Below the pieces are notes generated by a model, which saw only the letters and a program-made list of their open reading frames with translations, was not told the origin of the DNA and made no database searches. From contig NZ_LMRV01000033.1 of assembly GCF_001428245.1 (NCBI RefSeq), positions 105,228 through 169,227 on the forward strand: a DNA stretch of 64,000 nucleotides, read 5' to 3'. The stretch is from Paenibacillus sp. Soil522 (GTDB lineage: Bacteria; Bacillota; Bacilli; Paenibacillales; Paenibacillaceae). This document shows, piece after piece, positions 49,974 through 58,706 of this stretch. The position numbers were made by a program, and so were the translations under genes. The stretch's first letter is position 1. Each line of letters opens with the position of its first letter.

Positions 49974-51407
49974 ATGAAAAAAATTAAATTAGGATATGCG
50001 CCAACACGCCGTTTCGTATTTAGCGCTGAGGATGCCTTTAAGTACAAGGTATTGATTAAAGAGAAAATTGAAAGCTTCGGTATGGATATCGACATCGTTG
50101 ACCTTGAAGGCATTAACAATGAAGGACTGCTTTACGACGACAATATTAATGCGGATCTTATTGCGGATCGTTTCAGGAAGGAAAATGTGGATGCCGTGTT
50201 TTTCCCGCATTGTAACTTCGGGACGGAGGATACCGTCGCCCGTGTAGGCAAGGCGCTTGGTAAGCCGGTGCTTCTATGGGGCCCGCGTGATGAATCGCCG
50301 CTCGAAGACGGTATGCGGCTGCGTGATACCCAATGCGGATTATTCGCGACAGGTAAAGTGCTTCGCCGATTTAACGTACCTTTCACCTATGTAACGAACA
50401 GCCGGGTGGACGATCCTGTATTCGAGCGGGGATTCACGAACTTTATTGCGGCATCGAATGTAGTAAAACAGTTCCGCAGCCTGCGAATTTTGCAGATCGG
50501 GCCGCGTCCTTCATCCTTTTGGACCATGATGTGCAACGAAGGGGAGCTGCTGGAAAGATTCGGTATCGAAATTCATCCGATTACGCTAGTCGACATCCAG
50601 AGAGCGTCGAAACGCATCGAGAATGGAAACAGCTCCGAGCTGGCGGAGGCAATCGATTTTATTAAAGCAAAGCTGGACTGGTCGGAAGTAACGGAGGCTG
50701 ATGTGAAGCGCATCGCCGCTTTGAAAGTCGCGATGAAGCAGTATGCCGTTCAGACAGGCAGCTCCGCAATCGCGATTCAATGCTGGTCATCCCTGCAGGA
50801 TGCGATGGGCATTATGCCATGCCTCGCAAATGCGATCTTAACCGATGAACAAATTCCGGTTACTTGTGAAACGGATATTCATGGGGCGATCACCTCTGTC
50901 ATGGTGCAGGCGGCGACGATGAATCAGCATCCTACCTTTTTTGCCGATCTCACGGTCCGGCATCCGGAAAATCCGAACGGCGAGCTGCTGTTCCACTGCG
51001 GTAACTTCCCTGTATCGCTATCGGTGGAAAACAAGCCAAAGCTGCGTAAGCACTTTCTCTTTGACGATCACGCTCCGGGCACGCACGAAGGCGAAATCAA
51101 AGGCGGCAATATGACGCTTGCACGTTTTGACGGCGACCACGGCGAATATCAGCTTTTCCTCGGCAAAGCCCGCGGCATTGAAGGGCCTTATACTCGCGGT
51201 TCTTACGTGTGGGTTGAGGTGAACGATTGGCCATTGTGGGAAGAAAAATTAGTTAAGGGACCTTACGTGCATCACTCCGTAGGCATCCATGCCAATGCAA
51301 TACCTGCTTTGTACGAAGCATGCCATTATATTCCGGGTCTTACAACGGATGCTGTTGATCCGACTGAACGTGAAATTCAGGCTTGGCTGCGCGGCGCAGG
51401 CCTTTAA
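49974..51407 (+). CDS. L-fucose/L-arabinose isomerase-family sugar isomerase
   Basis: A 477-residue aldose-ketose isomerase-like enzyme. It has family stretches KENVDAVFFPHCNFGTEDTVA in the first domain, SSAIAIQCWSSLQDAMGIMPC and PVTCETDIHGAITSVM with acidic metal-ligand candidates, and a late VHHSVGIHAN. Known members isomerise free pentoses or deoxyhexoses with Mn2+. Followed by split transketolase and an FGGY kinase, it would generate the ketose that the kinase phosphorylates. The D-apiose isomerase role is an inference from this context. AGGAGAAG precedes the ATG. Confidence 0.85.
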   Translation: MKKIKLGYAPTRRFVFSAEDAFKYKVLIKEKIESFGMDIDIVDLEGINNEGLLYDDNINADLIADRFRKENVDAVFFPHCNFGTEDTVARVGKALGKPVLLWGPRDESPLEDGMRLRDTQCGLFATGKVLRRFNVPFTYVTNSRVDDPVFERGFTNFIAASNVVKQFRSLRILQIGPRPSSFWTMMCNEGELLERFGIEIHPITLVDIQRASKRIENGNSSELAEAIDFIKAKLDWSEVTEADVKRIAALKVAMKQYAVQTGSSAIAIQCWSSLQDAMGIMPCLANAILTDEQIPVTCETDIHGAITSVMVQAATMNQHPTFFADLTVRHPENPNGELLFHCGNFPVSLSVENKPKLRKHFLFDDHAPGTHEGEIKGGNMTLARFDGDHGEYQLFLGKARGIEGPYTRGSYVWVEVNDWPLWEEKLVKGPYVHHSVGIHANAIPALYEACHYIPGLTTDAVDPTEREIQAWLRGAGL

Positions 51408-51425
51408 ACAAGGAGGAGTTTAGAA

Positions 51426-52271
51426 ATGGAAACGGTAGCATTGAAAGCGAAAGCGGCGCAAATCCGAATGGATCTGCTTCGCATGATTCACGGCGCAAAG
51501 ACAGGTCATACCGGCGGCTCGCTAAGCAACACGGACATTTTGACGGCATTGTATTACCGGGTGATAAACATCGATCCGCAAAACCCGAAATGGGAAAAAC
51601 GCGACCGGTTTATTGCCAGCAAAGGACATTCTGTCGAATCGTTATGGTGTATACTCGCCGATCTCGGATTTTTCCCGAAAGAGGAGCTGGAGTCGTTCAG
51701 CCAATTTGGAACAAGACTAATCGGTCACCCCAACAACAAAGTAGCAGGCATTGAGATGAATACGGGGGCACTCGGACACGGGCTGGCGATATCGGTCGGC
51801 ATGGCTTTGGCGTCCAAGCGGGATTCAAATAGCTACCGGGTTTTTTGCTTGATGGGGGATGGCGAACAAGCAGAAGGGTCGGTATGGGAAGCGGCAATGG
51901 CGGGCGCGCACTATAAGCTGGACAATTTGGTCGGGATTATCGATCGTAACCGTCTGCAAATAAGCGGTTCGACCGAAGAAGTAATGGGTCTTGATCCGCT
52001 GGAGGATAAGTGGGCATCGTTCGGCTGGAACGTTGTATCGATTGACGGGAACGATATGGATTCGCTCGTAGAAGCACTGGAAGCAGTAGCGTCAGTGAAG
52101 AATAAACCGACTCTCATTATGGCGAATACCATCAAAGGCAAAGGCGTTTCTTTTGCGGAAAACGTACCGCACTGGCATCATCATGTACCGAATGACGAGC
52201 AGCTGGAGATGGCTTTAAACGAGCTTACAGCATTGATAGAAAGCTATAAACAGGAAGGGCAGGTGCGATAA
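51426..52271 (+). CDS. Transketolase, N-terminal (TPP-binding) subunit
   Basis: A 281-residue protein equal to the first domain of transketolase. It has GHTGGSLSNTDILTALYY, the substrate-site SKGHSVESLW, and the thiamin-diphosphate motif GDGEQAEGSVWEAAMAGAHY continuing to IDRNRLQ. The second domain is a separate gene three bases on. Split transketolases in sugar operons commonly serve specialised substrates, such as apulose 4-phosphate in the D-apiose pathway (AptA). That substrate is inferred here. Confidence 0.92.
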   Translation: METVALKAKAAQIRMDLLRMIHGAKTGHTGGSLSNTDILTALYYRVINIDPQNPKWEKRDRFIASKGHSVESLWCILADLGFFPKEELESFSQFGTRLIGHPNNKVAGIEMNTGALGHGLAISVGMALASKRDSNSYRVFCLMGDGEQAEGSVWEAAMAGAHYKLDNLVGIIDRNRLQISGSTEEVMGLDPLEDKWASFGWNVVSIDGNDMDSLVEALEAVASVKNKPTLIMANTIKGKGVSFAENVPHWHHHVPNDEQLEMALNELTALIESYKQEGQVR

Positions 52272-52274
52272 TTT

Positions 52275-53213
52275 ATGGCTAACAAAATTCCAAACCGGCA
52301 AGTGATTTGCGACACGCTTCTGGAACTGGCAAAAGACGACAGCAATATCATGGTGCTGGCCAGCGATTCGCGCGGCTCGGCTGCTATGGCTCCATTCGCG
52401 AGTACGTATCCTGATCAATTCGTAGAGGTGGGCATTGCCGAGCAAAATATTGTCGGCATTTCTGCCGGTCTGGCGCACAGCGGCAAGAAGCCTTTCGTCA
52501 CTTCGCCTGCTTGCTTCTTGAGCATGCGCAGCATCGAGCAGATCAAGGTAGATGTTGCCTATTCCGCAACGAATGTTAAATTGGTCGGAATCAGCGGCGG
52601 CGTAAGCTATGGAGCACTCGGTATGTCGCATCACTCCGTCCAGGATTTGGCGGTCATGCGGGCTATCCCCGGACTTGCGGTCGTCCTGCCTGCCGACCGG
52701 CATGAAACGAAAAAAATGACCGAAGCGCTTGTGAAGCATGAGGGAGGCGCCTATGTTCGAATCGGAAGAAATCCCGTGGAGGATGTATATGACTCCGATG
52801 ACTACGAATTCGTTATCGGCAAAGCGGTCACGATGCGCGAAGGATCGGATATTACGATCATCGCGGCAGGGGAAACGGTGCGGGTTGCGCTTGACGCGGA
52901 AGCTGCACTCAAAGAGGCTGGCGTGTCCTGCAGAGTAATCAACATGCATACGATCAAGCCGCTGGACGAAGCAGTGATCATCCAAGCTGCGCGCGAAACC
53001 GGACGGATCATTACAATCGAAGAGCACAGCATTCACGGCGGGCTTGGCGCCGCCGTTGCAGAAGTGGTCGTTCAGGAGCATCCGGTACCCGTAAAAATAG
53101 TCGGCATTCCCGATGAACCGGCAATTGCCGGCAAGACGTCGGAAGTGTTTGACCATTACGGAATCAGCGCAGACAACATCAAGAAGATTGCCTTGGAGTT
53201 GCTGGGCGGATAA
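52275..53213 (+). CDS. Transketolase, C-terminal subunit
   Basis: A 312-residue protein with the pyrimidine-binding domain of transketolase (VEVGIAEQNIVGISAGLAHS with the TPP-activating Glu; RSIEQIKVDVAYSATNVKLV) and the C-terminal regulatory-like domain (DITIIAAGETVRVALDAEAAL). It starts three bases behind the N-terminal subunit and must assemble with it at the shared active site. It corresponds in gene order to AptB of apulose-4-phosphate transketolase; the substrate is inferred. Confidence 0.92.
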   Translation: MANKIPNRQVICDTLLELAKDDSNIMVLASDSRGSAAMAPFASTYPDQFVEVGIAEQNIVGISAGLAHSGKKPFVTSPACFLSMRSIEQIKVDVAYSATNVKLVGISGGVSYGALGMSHHSVQDLAVMRAIPGLAVVLPADRHETKKMTEALVKHEGGAYVRIGRNPVEDVYDSDDYEFVIGKAVTMREGSDITIIAAGETVRVALDAEAALKEAGVSCRVINMHTIKPLDEAVIIQAARETGRIITIEEHSIHGGLGAAVAEVVVQEHPVPVKIVGIPDEPAIAGKTSEVFDHYGISADNIKKIALELLGG

Positions 53214-53225
53214 GGACGGCAAACG

Positions 53226-54710
53226 ATGGAAAAATATATTTTGGCGGTCGATCAAAGCACATCGGGAACGAAAGCGCTTATTGTCAACCGGGACGGCAGC
53301 GTGATCGCAAGGAGCTCGGCGGAGCATAAGCAATCGTATCCGGCACCCGGCTGGGTGGAGCATGATCCGCTTGAAATTTATAATAACGTAATGAAGGTTG
53401 CTCTTGATGTGCTCGAAAAAACAGGCATCTCTCCCGGCAGCCTTGCCGCTTTAACAGTTACGAACCAGCGTGAAACGGCTGTCATGTGGGATAGGGAAAC
53501 CGGTATTCCCGTGTACAATGCGATTGTGTGGCAGTGCCAACGAACGGCTGAACAGTGCGCCAGCTTGAAAGCGGCTGGACATGAGGAGATTGTAAGGGAG
53601 AAAACGGGGTTAATGCTTGACCCCTATTTCTCGGCGGCCAAGTGGAGATGGATGCTGGAGCATGCGGATGGCACAGCCAAAAAGCTGGATGAAGGGAAGC
53701 TGCTAGCCGGAACAATCGACAGTTGGCTCATTTGGAAGCTTACTGGGGGACAGGTTCATGCTACCGATTACACGAATGCGAGCCGAACGTCGCTGTTTAA
53801 TATCCATTCGCTGGAATGGGATGAAGAGATGTGTTCCTTATTCGGGGTGCCTTCGATCCTGCTTCCGGAAGTAAAGTCCTCCGATGACTTGTTTGGTTAC
53901 ACGGAAGAGTCCGGCTGGCTGGGAGCCCGCGTTCCGGTATCAGGTATTATTGGCGATTCTCAAGCGGCGTTGTTTGGCAACCTGTGCTTGGAAGAAGGGT
54001 CGGCCAAAGCGACATATGGAACGGGAACATCGGTGCTAATGAACGTAGGCAGTAAGCCGGCTTTTTCCGGTAATGGGCTGGTTCAAGCGATTGCATGGGG
54101 AAGAGGCGGAGAAGTCACTTATGCGCTCGAGGCTGTCATTCGAATTTCCGGCGATAGTATAAAATGGATTCGGGATAATTTGGGCCTATTTGATACCTTT
54201 GACGAAATGGAGCGTTTGCTGGAGAGTGTCCGGGGCAACGAAGGCGTTTATCTCATTCCGGCATTCGTCGGCCTTGGAGTGCCATATTGGCAGCCGAACG
54301 CCAGAGCTGCTATTACAGGAATGAACCGGGGAACCGGCAAGGCGCATATTATTCGGGCGGCTCTGGAAAGCATAGCTTACCAAGTAAGGGATGCGGTTGA
54401 GGTTCTTCAAGCCGCATCTGGCATTACGCTGCGTGAACTGCGCGCGGACGGAGGCGCGGCGGATAATAGCTTCCTGATGCAGTTCCAATCCGACATGCTC
54501 AGCAAAAAGGTTATAAGGTCGGGCGTTGCGGAACTTTCGGCTATGGGGTCCGTGTATATGGGCGGCCTTTCGGTCGGCTATTGGTCGTCGCTTGAGGAAA
54601 TTGTCAAGCAGCAAACGACGCCTCTCAGCTATGAACCACAAATGGAACCGGATGAGGTCGAGCGTTATTGCACGGGATGGAAACAAGCTGTAGCATCCGT
54701 TTTAGGATGA
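53226..54710 (+). CDS. FGGY-family carbohydrate kinase
   Basis: A 494-residue sugar kinase with two actin-like ATPase domains. Family motifs are AVDQSTSGTKALIVNRDG (phosphate 1), TVTNQRETAVMWDRETG and NAIVWQCQRT in the first domain, and GTGTSVLMNVG, AFVGLGVPYWQPNARA and LRADGGAADNSFLMQFQSDM in the second. It looks close to glycerol kinase in these motifs, but in an isomerase-transketolase operon a ketopentose such as D-apulose is the more likely substrate. It is the last gene of the operon; I found no strong terminator behind it, only short G/C hairpins near 54730-54775. Confidence 0.9.
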   Translation: MEKYILAVDQSTSGTKALIVNRDGSVIARSSAEHKQSYPAPGWVEHDPLEIYNNVMKVALDVLEKTGISPGSLAALTVTNQRETAVMWDRETGIPVYNAIVWQCQRTAEQCASLKAAGHEEIVREKTGLMLDPYFSAAKWRWMLEHADGTAKKLDEGKLLAGTIDSWLIWKLTGGQVHATDYTNASRTSLFNIHSLEWDEEMCSLFGVPSILLPEVKSSDDLFGYTEESGWLGARVPVSGIIGDSQAALFGNLCLEEGSAKATYGTGTSVLMNVGSKPAFSGNGLVQAIAWGRGGEVTYALEAVIRISGDSIKWIRDNLGLFDTFDEMERLLESVRGNEGVYLIPAFVGLGVPYWQPNARAAITGMNRGTGKAHIIRAALESIAYQVRDAVEVLQAASGITLRELRADGGAADNSFLMQFQSDMLSKKVIRSGVAELSAMGSVYMGGLSVGYWSSLEEIVKQQTTPLSYEPQMEPDEVERYCTGWKQAVASVLG

Positions 54711-54961
54711 GCGGATGGGAATCCTCCCCATTTTAAAGGGGTAGATGAAATTCCGCTTTGACCGAAATCCCCGTGTGGGGGTATAAGGGCAAAATATTGT
54801 TTTAGGTGTAACGTAATATGAGCAAGTTTTTCCGGATTGGCTGGATCGGTGAAAGGATAAAGTGAATCAGATGGCGTTAATTTGTTCCAATTAATGTTCC
54901 TCTAATATTTGTCCTCTATAATCAGAGTATCTTTTGCCGCACTGAGAATAGAGGTGTTAAC

Positions 54962-56230
54962 ATGAGTATTATGCAAGCGGAAATGGTACGAAAAGTGCGT
55001 GAGCCGGAGGTTCGCCACAAAAAAGAGCGGATCGAAGAAGTGACGCTGCTGCGCGCGTTTGCCTTTTTGGCGGTGGCGCTTCAGCACTGCATAGCGGAGT
55101 TTATTTATCGGCCGGATATCCTGCCGGCTGACTCGATCATGCTGGCGATGCTGTTTCATTTCACCCGGTTCGGCACGCCGACGTTCGTGTTCCTGTCCGG
55201 TCTAATACTGTTTTACAATTACAGCGGGAAGCTGCATTACCGTTCGTTTATCCGAAAAAGGTCCGGCGATATCTTTATTCCTTTTCTAAGCTGGACGATC
55301 ATTTACTGGATAGCGGTGGAGGGGGTATTCGGCGGAAAACTGATGCAGCCATCGGCTTGGACGAGTATCTTTCTGCAGCTGATCAAGCCGACATACGGCT
55401 ACCATTTGTGGTTTATCCTTATGATTTTTCAGTTTTACCTGTTATTCCCGTTGTTTTCCCGGATGGTCGGATCGTTCCGGTCGCGGCTGCAGCCCAATTC
55501 GGAAGGGGATTTATTCCACAGGGCTGCGGGGATATCCCTGGCGCTTGGTCTGCTGCATGGAGCGCTGATGTGGCTGTCCTATTACAAAATGCCGGGCTGG
55601 GCCGCTTCCGCAGGCGGTTTTTGGGCGGAGTTGATCGCGAACCGTTCTTATTATTTTGTCATGTACGTTTTTTATTTCCTGATGGGGAGCGTATGCGCCT
55701 TCGGCTTGAACCGGTTTCGGAAGTTCGTGGGAGATGCTATGGGCTGGACGATGATTGCGTTCATCGGGGCATACATTTGGCTCGGTTACGATGTTTTGCG
55801 CTTCTCGTCTGAGCGGATCAATTTGAATCTTTCCACCTATTTGAAGCCTTCCACCTTCGCGATCATCGTCTCCCAGCTGCTTCTGCTGTACGGGTTCGCG
55901 CTTCTGCTGCAAAGACGGAAAGGCGCGCTTTACCGCATTTTGCGGTTTATCGGACGGCATTCGTTCGGCGGTTTTCTGGCCCATGCATTTGTGCTCATGC
56001 TGGCGAGTGGGGTAACGCGGCCAATGCAACTCGCCGGGTATCATCTGCCGGCGGCGTTGATTACGTTTATTTTGGTTGCGGCAGGCGCGATCGGATTAGC
56101 CAGTTTGCTGGAAAAACTGCCGTTCGGGCGATGGCTGGTCGGTCCAACGGGGCGCCGAAAGCCGAAGGCGTCGGAGACATCAGGCAGGTCCGTCATGCAA
56201 AATAAACGCCAGCTGAATTTAGAAAAATAG
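54962..56230 (+). CDS. Acyltransferase family 3 membrane protein
   Basis: A 422-residue integral membrane acyltransferase of the OafA/YrhL type with about ten membrane segments. Family features are EVTLLRAFAFLAVALQHC with the proposed catalytic His near residue 41, FLSGLILFYNY, and GYHLWFILMIFQFYLLFPLF. Such enzymes O-acetylate extracellular polysaccharides, peptidoglycan or exported compounds. TATAAT at 54917-54922 may be its -10 box, with a poor -35. It is a single-gene unit. Confidence 0.9.
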   Translation: MSIMQAEMVRKVREPEVRHKKERIEEVTLLRAFAFLAVALQHCIAEFIYRPDILPADSIMLAMLFHFTRFGTPTFVFLSGLILFYNYSGKLHYRSFIRKRSGDIFIPFLSWTIIYWIAVEGVFGGKLMQPSAWTSIFLQLIKPTYGYHLWFILMIFQFYLLFPLFSRMVGSFRSRLQPNSEGDLFHRAAGISLALGLLHGALMWLSYYKMPGWAASAGGFWAELIANRSYYFVMYVFYFLMGSVCAFGLNRFRKFVGDAMGWTMIAFIGAYIWLGYDVLRFSSERINLNLSTYLKPSTFAIIVSQLLLLYGFALLLQRRKGALYRILRFIGRHSFGGFLAHAFVLMLASGVTRPMQLAGYHLPAALITFILVAAGAIGLASLLEKLPFGRWLVGPTGRRKPKASETSGRSVMQNKRQLNLEK

Positions 56231-56467
56231 TTTTGGTATTCTCGCTATAGTTGTACCCTATCTTGGATTTTCTATCGGTATTATTTCTATCGTGTTTAGC
56301 CCACTTATTTGAACGGCGGACCGGCCAGATATACACTTGAATAAAGTGTCCGTCTGACCGGTCTTTTGCGTTTATCTGGCAGGTCTAATTGACTCGTTTA
56401 GTGGTTATAGTGGTCAAGTACCTATACATATACTGACTTGAAGAACATCGCGAAAGGAGACATCATC

Positions 56468-56692
56468 GTGAATGATCAGGTGCGATATTATAAAACTTTC
56501 GTCAGTCCGTTAGATCCTTGTCCGCCAATACGAGTGAAAAGCTACAGTACGCCGCCGCAATTGTTTATCCCCTTTCAACCTCCTAATTTACCGCAGTTTA
56601 CACCTTTCGAGGCACTCAAATATGGAACCCTTTGGCCTATGCTGTATAGTCCTTACGACTCGAAAAATGTCAGGCAGGAAGAAGGTGATTAA
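56468..56692 (+). CDS. cotJA: Spore coat-associated protein CotJA
   Basis: A 74-residue Pro-rich protein (PPQLFIPFQPPNLPQF) ending in an EALKYGTLWPMLYSPY motif that is typical of CotJA. CotJA is needed for assembly of CotJC into the spore coat. The frame is open upstream to 56438, but GTG 56468 has AAAGGAG eight bases before it. Its stop overlaps the cotJB start (TAATG). In Bacillus the operon is transcribed by sigma-E in the mother cell; I see no convincing sigma-E boxes. Confidence 0.88.
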   Translation: MNDQVRYYKTFVSPLDPCPPIRVKSYSTPPQLFIPFQPPNLPQFTPFEALKYGTLWPMLYSPYDSKNVRQEEGD

Positions 56693-56958
56693 TGGTGGCC
56701 ATCGTGCTGAACGAGGAATATTACAAGCTGCTGCATGAATTGCAGGCAGTCGATTTCGTTCTAGTGGAGTTGAATTTATATTTGGATACCCATCCGATGG
56801 ATACGAATGCGATTCAACAATACAATCAATGCGCCCAATTAAGGCAGCAAATTGCACATCGCTACGAGTCGCAATACGGTCCCTTGAAAAATTTCGGACA
56901 AAGCTATTCCACTACGCCTTGGTCATGGAATGATGCACCATGGCCATGGCAGGTTTGA
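56692..56958 (+). CDS. cotJB: Spore coat protein CotJB
   Basis: An 88-residue helical protein (YYKLLHELQAVDFVLVELNL; DTHPMDTNAIQQYNQC). The C-terminus is Trp/Pro-rich (WSWNDAPWPWQV). Family matches CotJB by sequence and position. It begins at the TAATG overlap with cotJA and is followed by cotJC. Confidence 0.92.
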   Translation: MVAIVLNEEYYKLLHELQAVDFVLVELNLYLDTHPMDTNAIQQYNQCAQLRQQIAHRYESQYGPLKNFGQSYSTTPWSWNDAPWPWQV

Positions 56959-57000
56959 ATAACGGAGCTGGCTGCCACGTAATGTAGAGGAGGACCGTGC

Positions 57001-57570
57001 ATGTGGGTATATGAGAAAAAATTGCAATATCCAGTTCGCGTCAGCAAATGCGATCCTTTAATGGCCAAGTTCCTAATGGAGCAGTATGGCGGTGCCGACG
57101 GGGAGCTTGCGGCGGCGCTGCGTTATTTGAACCAGCGCTACGCGATACCGGACAAAGTAATCGGTTTACTAACGGATATAGGAACAGAAGAATTTGCCCA
57201 TTTAGAAATGATTGCAACGATGATCTACAAGCTGACGAAGGATGCGACGCCTGAGCAGATGCGGGCAGCAGGTTTAGGCGATCATTACGCTGCTCATGAC
57301 AATGCATTGTTTTATCAGAATGCATCGGGCATCCCGTGGACGGCTTCCTACATTCAAGCCAAAGGCGATCCAATTGCCGACCTTTACGAGGATATTGCCG
57401 CTGAGGAGAAAGCTAGGGCGACTTATCAATGGCTGATCGATCTGACGGATGATGTTGATCTGCAGGACAGCCTGAAGTTTTTGCGTGAGCGGGAGATTGT
57501 CCATTCGCTGCGGTTTCGGGAAGCGGTGGAGATACTTAAGGAAAAACGCGATGAGAAGATTTTTTATTAG
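57001..57570 (+). CDS. cotJC: Spore coat protein CotJC, manganese-catalase-like
   Basis: A 189-residue ferritin-like protein related to manganese catalase. Metal-ligand motifs are GADGELAAALRYLNQR, DIGTEEFAHLEMIATMI and DIAAEEKARATYQWLID, plus a last EIVHSLRF with Glu and His. GAGGAGGACC precedes ATG 57001. Last gene of the cotJABC operon. It is a component of the inner spore coat in relatives; peroxide breakdown is plausible but not shown by sequence. Confidence 0.95.
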   Translation: MWVYEKKLQYPVRVSKCDPLMAKFLMEQYGGADGELAAALRYLNQRYAIPDKVIGLLTDIGTEEFAHLEMIATMIYKLTKDATPEQMRAAGLGDHYAAHDNALFYQNASGIPWTASYIQAKGDPIADLYEDIAAEEKARATYQWLIDLTDDVDLQDSLKFLREREIVHSLRFREAVEILKEKRDEKIFY

Positions 57571-57572
57571 GT

Positions 57573-57619
57573 TAAAACCTCTCTACAGTAAAGAAATTTT
57601 ACTGCGGGGAGGTTTTTTC
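57573..57619 (+). terminator. Rho-independent terminator
   Basis: AAAACCTCTCTACAGTAAA pairs imperfectly with TTTTACTGCGGGGAGGTTTT around a short loop, T run behind it. It ends cotJABC and may also serve the convergent HAD gene. Confidence 0.82.
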
Positions 57620-57627
57620 ATTACATA

Positions 57628-58269
57628 TCATGATCCTCCTTCGCGAAGAAGATCAGTGAATGATTGAGGAGAATGACATAAGAAGTCTGGTTTAGCAGCA
57701 GCAAGTAAAGGAGCGGAATCAAACCCCCACGTCACTGCAACTATCTTCACGCCAATTTTTTTGCAAGCTTGAACATCTCGCAGCTCATCGCCAACGTAAA
57801 GCATTTGGTTGCAATCAATCTGAAACTTTCGAGCCATGCTTGTAATTGCTTTATGTTTTCCGAAAAGATTTGTGGCTGAATAGATGAAATCAAAGACGGT
57901 TAAGTCGTAAAAATCAAGAAACCGCTGAATATTTTCTGTTGTATTAGATGAAAGAATCCCTAACGGGTAACCATTGTCTTTAAGTTCAAAAAGAAGATCC
58001 CGTACTCCCTCCACCGGTTGAAGGTCAACAGCTGCTGTTTTATATTCGCGTTTTCCTTCGATAATCAAAGCCGGAAGCTTATGTAGAGGGACATTTAAAG
58101 CTCGTAAACGATCAGGAATCGATAAGTCCGATAGATAAGCAATTTCTTCTATGTCTATCTTTCGACCGCCATACTTTTCAGAAAGCTCATTAAAAAGTTG
58201 GATAGCTAATATTTTTGATTGTACTATCGTCCCGTCAAAGTCGAAGATAAGGTATGTTTTTATAATCAT
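57628..58269 (-). CDS. HAD-family hydrolase, phosphoglycolate-phosphatase-like
   Basis: A 213-residue soluble phosphatase-like protein. HAD motifs are all visible: motif I FDFDGTIV with the nucleophile Asp near residues 9-11, motif II LSSNTT, motif III Lys in FGKHKAI, and motif IV VGDELRDVQ. A helical cap (about 17-85) fits the PGP/Gph group. The substrate is a small phosphorylated metabolite, not predictable. The gene is convergent with cotJABC. Confidence 0.88.
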   Translation of the reverse strand: MIIKTYLIFDFDGTIVQSKILAIQLFNELSEKYGGRKIDIEEIAYLSDLSIPDRLRALNVPLHKLPALIIEGKREYKTAAVDLQPVEGVRDLLFELKDNGYPLGILSSNTTENIQRFLDFYDLTVFDFIYSATNLFGKHKAITSMARKFQIDCNQMLYVGDELRDVQACKKIGVKIVAVTWGFDSAPLLAAAKPDFLCHSPQSFTDLLREGGS

Positions 58270-58318
58270 TCACCTATTTCCATGTTTTTTTTATTCACTT
58301 TACTAGAAAGCCTTAGAT

Positions 58319-58618
58319 TTGAAAAGCAGCATGGAAATATGGGATGATATTTACGGGCATGGGCATACGACGGTTAAAGTAAAAGATAAGTCGTTTATTA
58401 TCATGAGCGACCACGGAATCACTTTCAAGTCGGATCTAGAGAACCATGAGATTTTATTGCAGCAGGATCGATTCTTCAAGCCGGCCTACATCGGTCATCG
58501 CGGCTGGGTGTCTATTAGCGATCCTAAGGACTGGGAAGAGATGAGCCTCCTCCTTAAAGAAGCTTATATGCGTGCTGCGCCCAAACGTCTGTTGATGCAA
58601 TTGAAGGCAGCCGAATAA
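58319..58618 (+). CDS. MmcQ/YjbR-family protein, possibly 5'-shortened
   Basis: Up to 99 residues; ATG 58331 gives 95. Conserved MmcQ/YjbR features are GHGHTTVKVKDKSF, then YIGHRGWVSI, and a C-terminal DWEEMSLLLKEAYMRAAPKRL. Family members have about 15 more N-terminal residues (helix 1), which are absent here, and no good ribosome site precedes TTG 58319 or ATG 58331. The gene may thus be truncated or begin at an unusual codon. The family has a CyaY-like fold and unknown function. Confidence 0.65.
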   Translation: MKSSMEIWDDIYGHGHTTVKVKDKSFIIMSDHGITFKSDLENHEILLQQDRFFKPAYIGHRGWVSISDPKDWEEMSLLLKEAYMRAAPKRLLMQLKAAE

Positions 58619-58706
58619 TAGAAGGCACTCATTTTCGGGTAAACAATCTGATCTTGCATTCGCGAATGTGATCGACATAGTTTAGAGAATAGGAGATGTG
58701 TATCTG

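Noticed and set aside
52215-53363. 382-codon minus-strand frame opposite the transketolase subunit
   Set aside because: It covers three real, overlapping sugar genes on the plus strand; Cys/His/Arg-rich shadow composition and no start signals.
56400-56437. Sigma-E promoter boxes for cotJABC
   Set aside because: A CATATACT sequence resembles a -10 box, but no -35 element has acceptable spacing.
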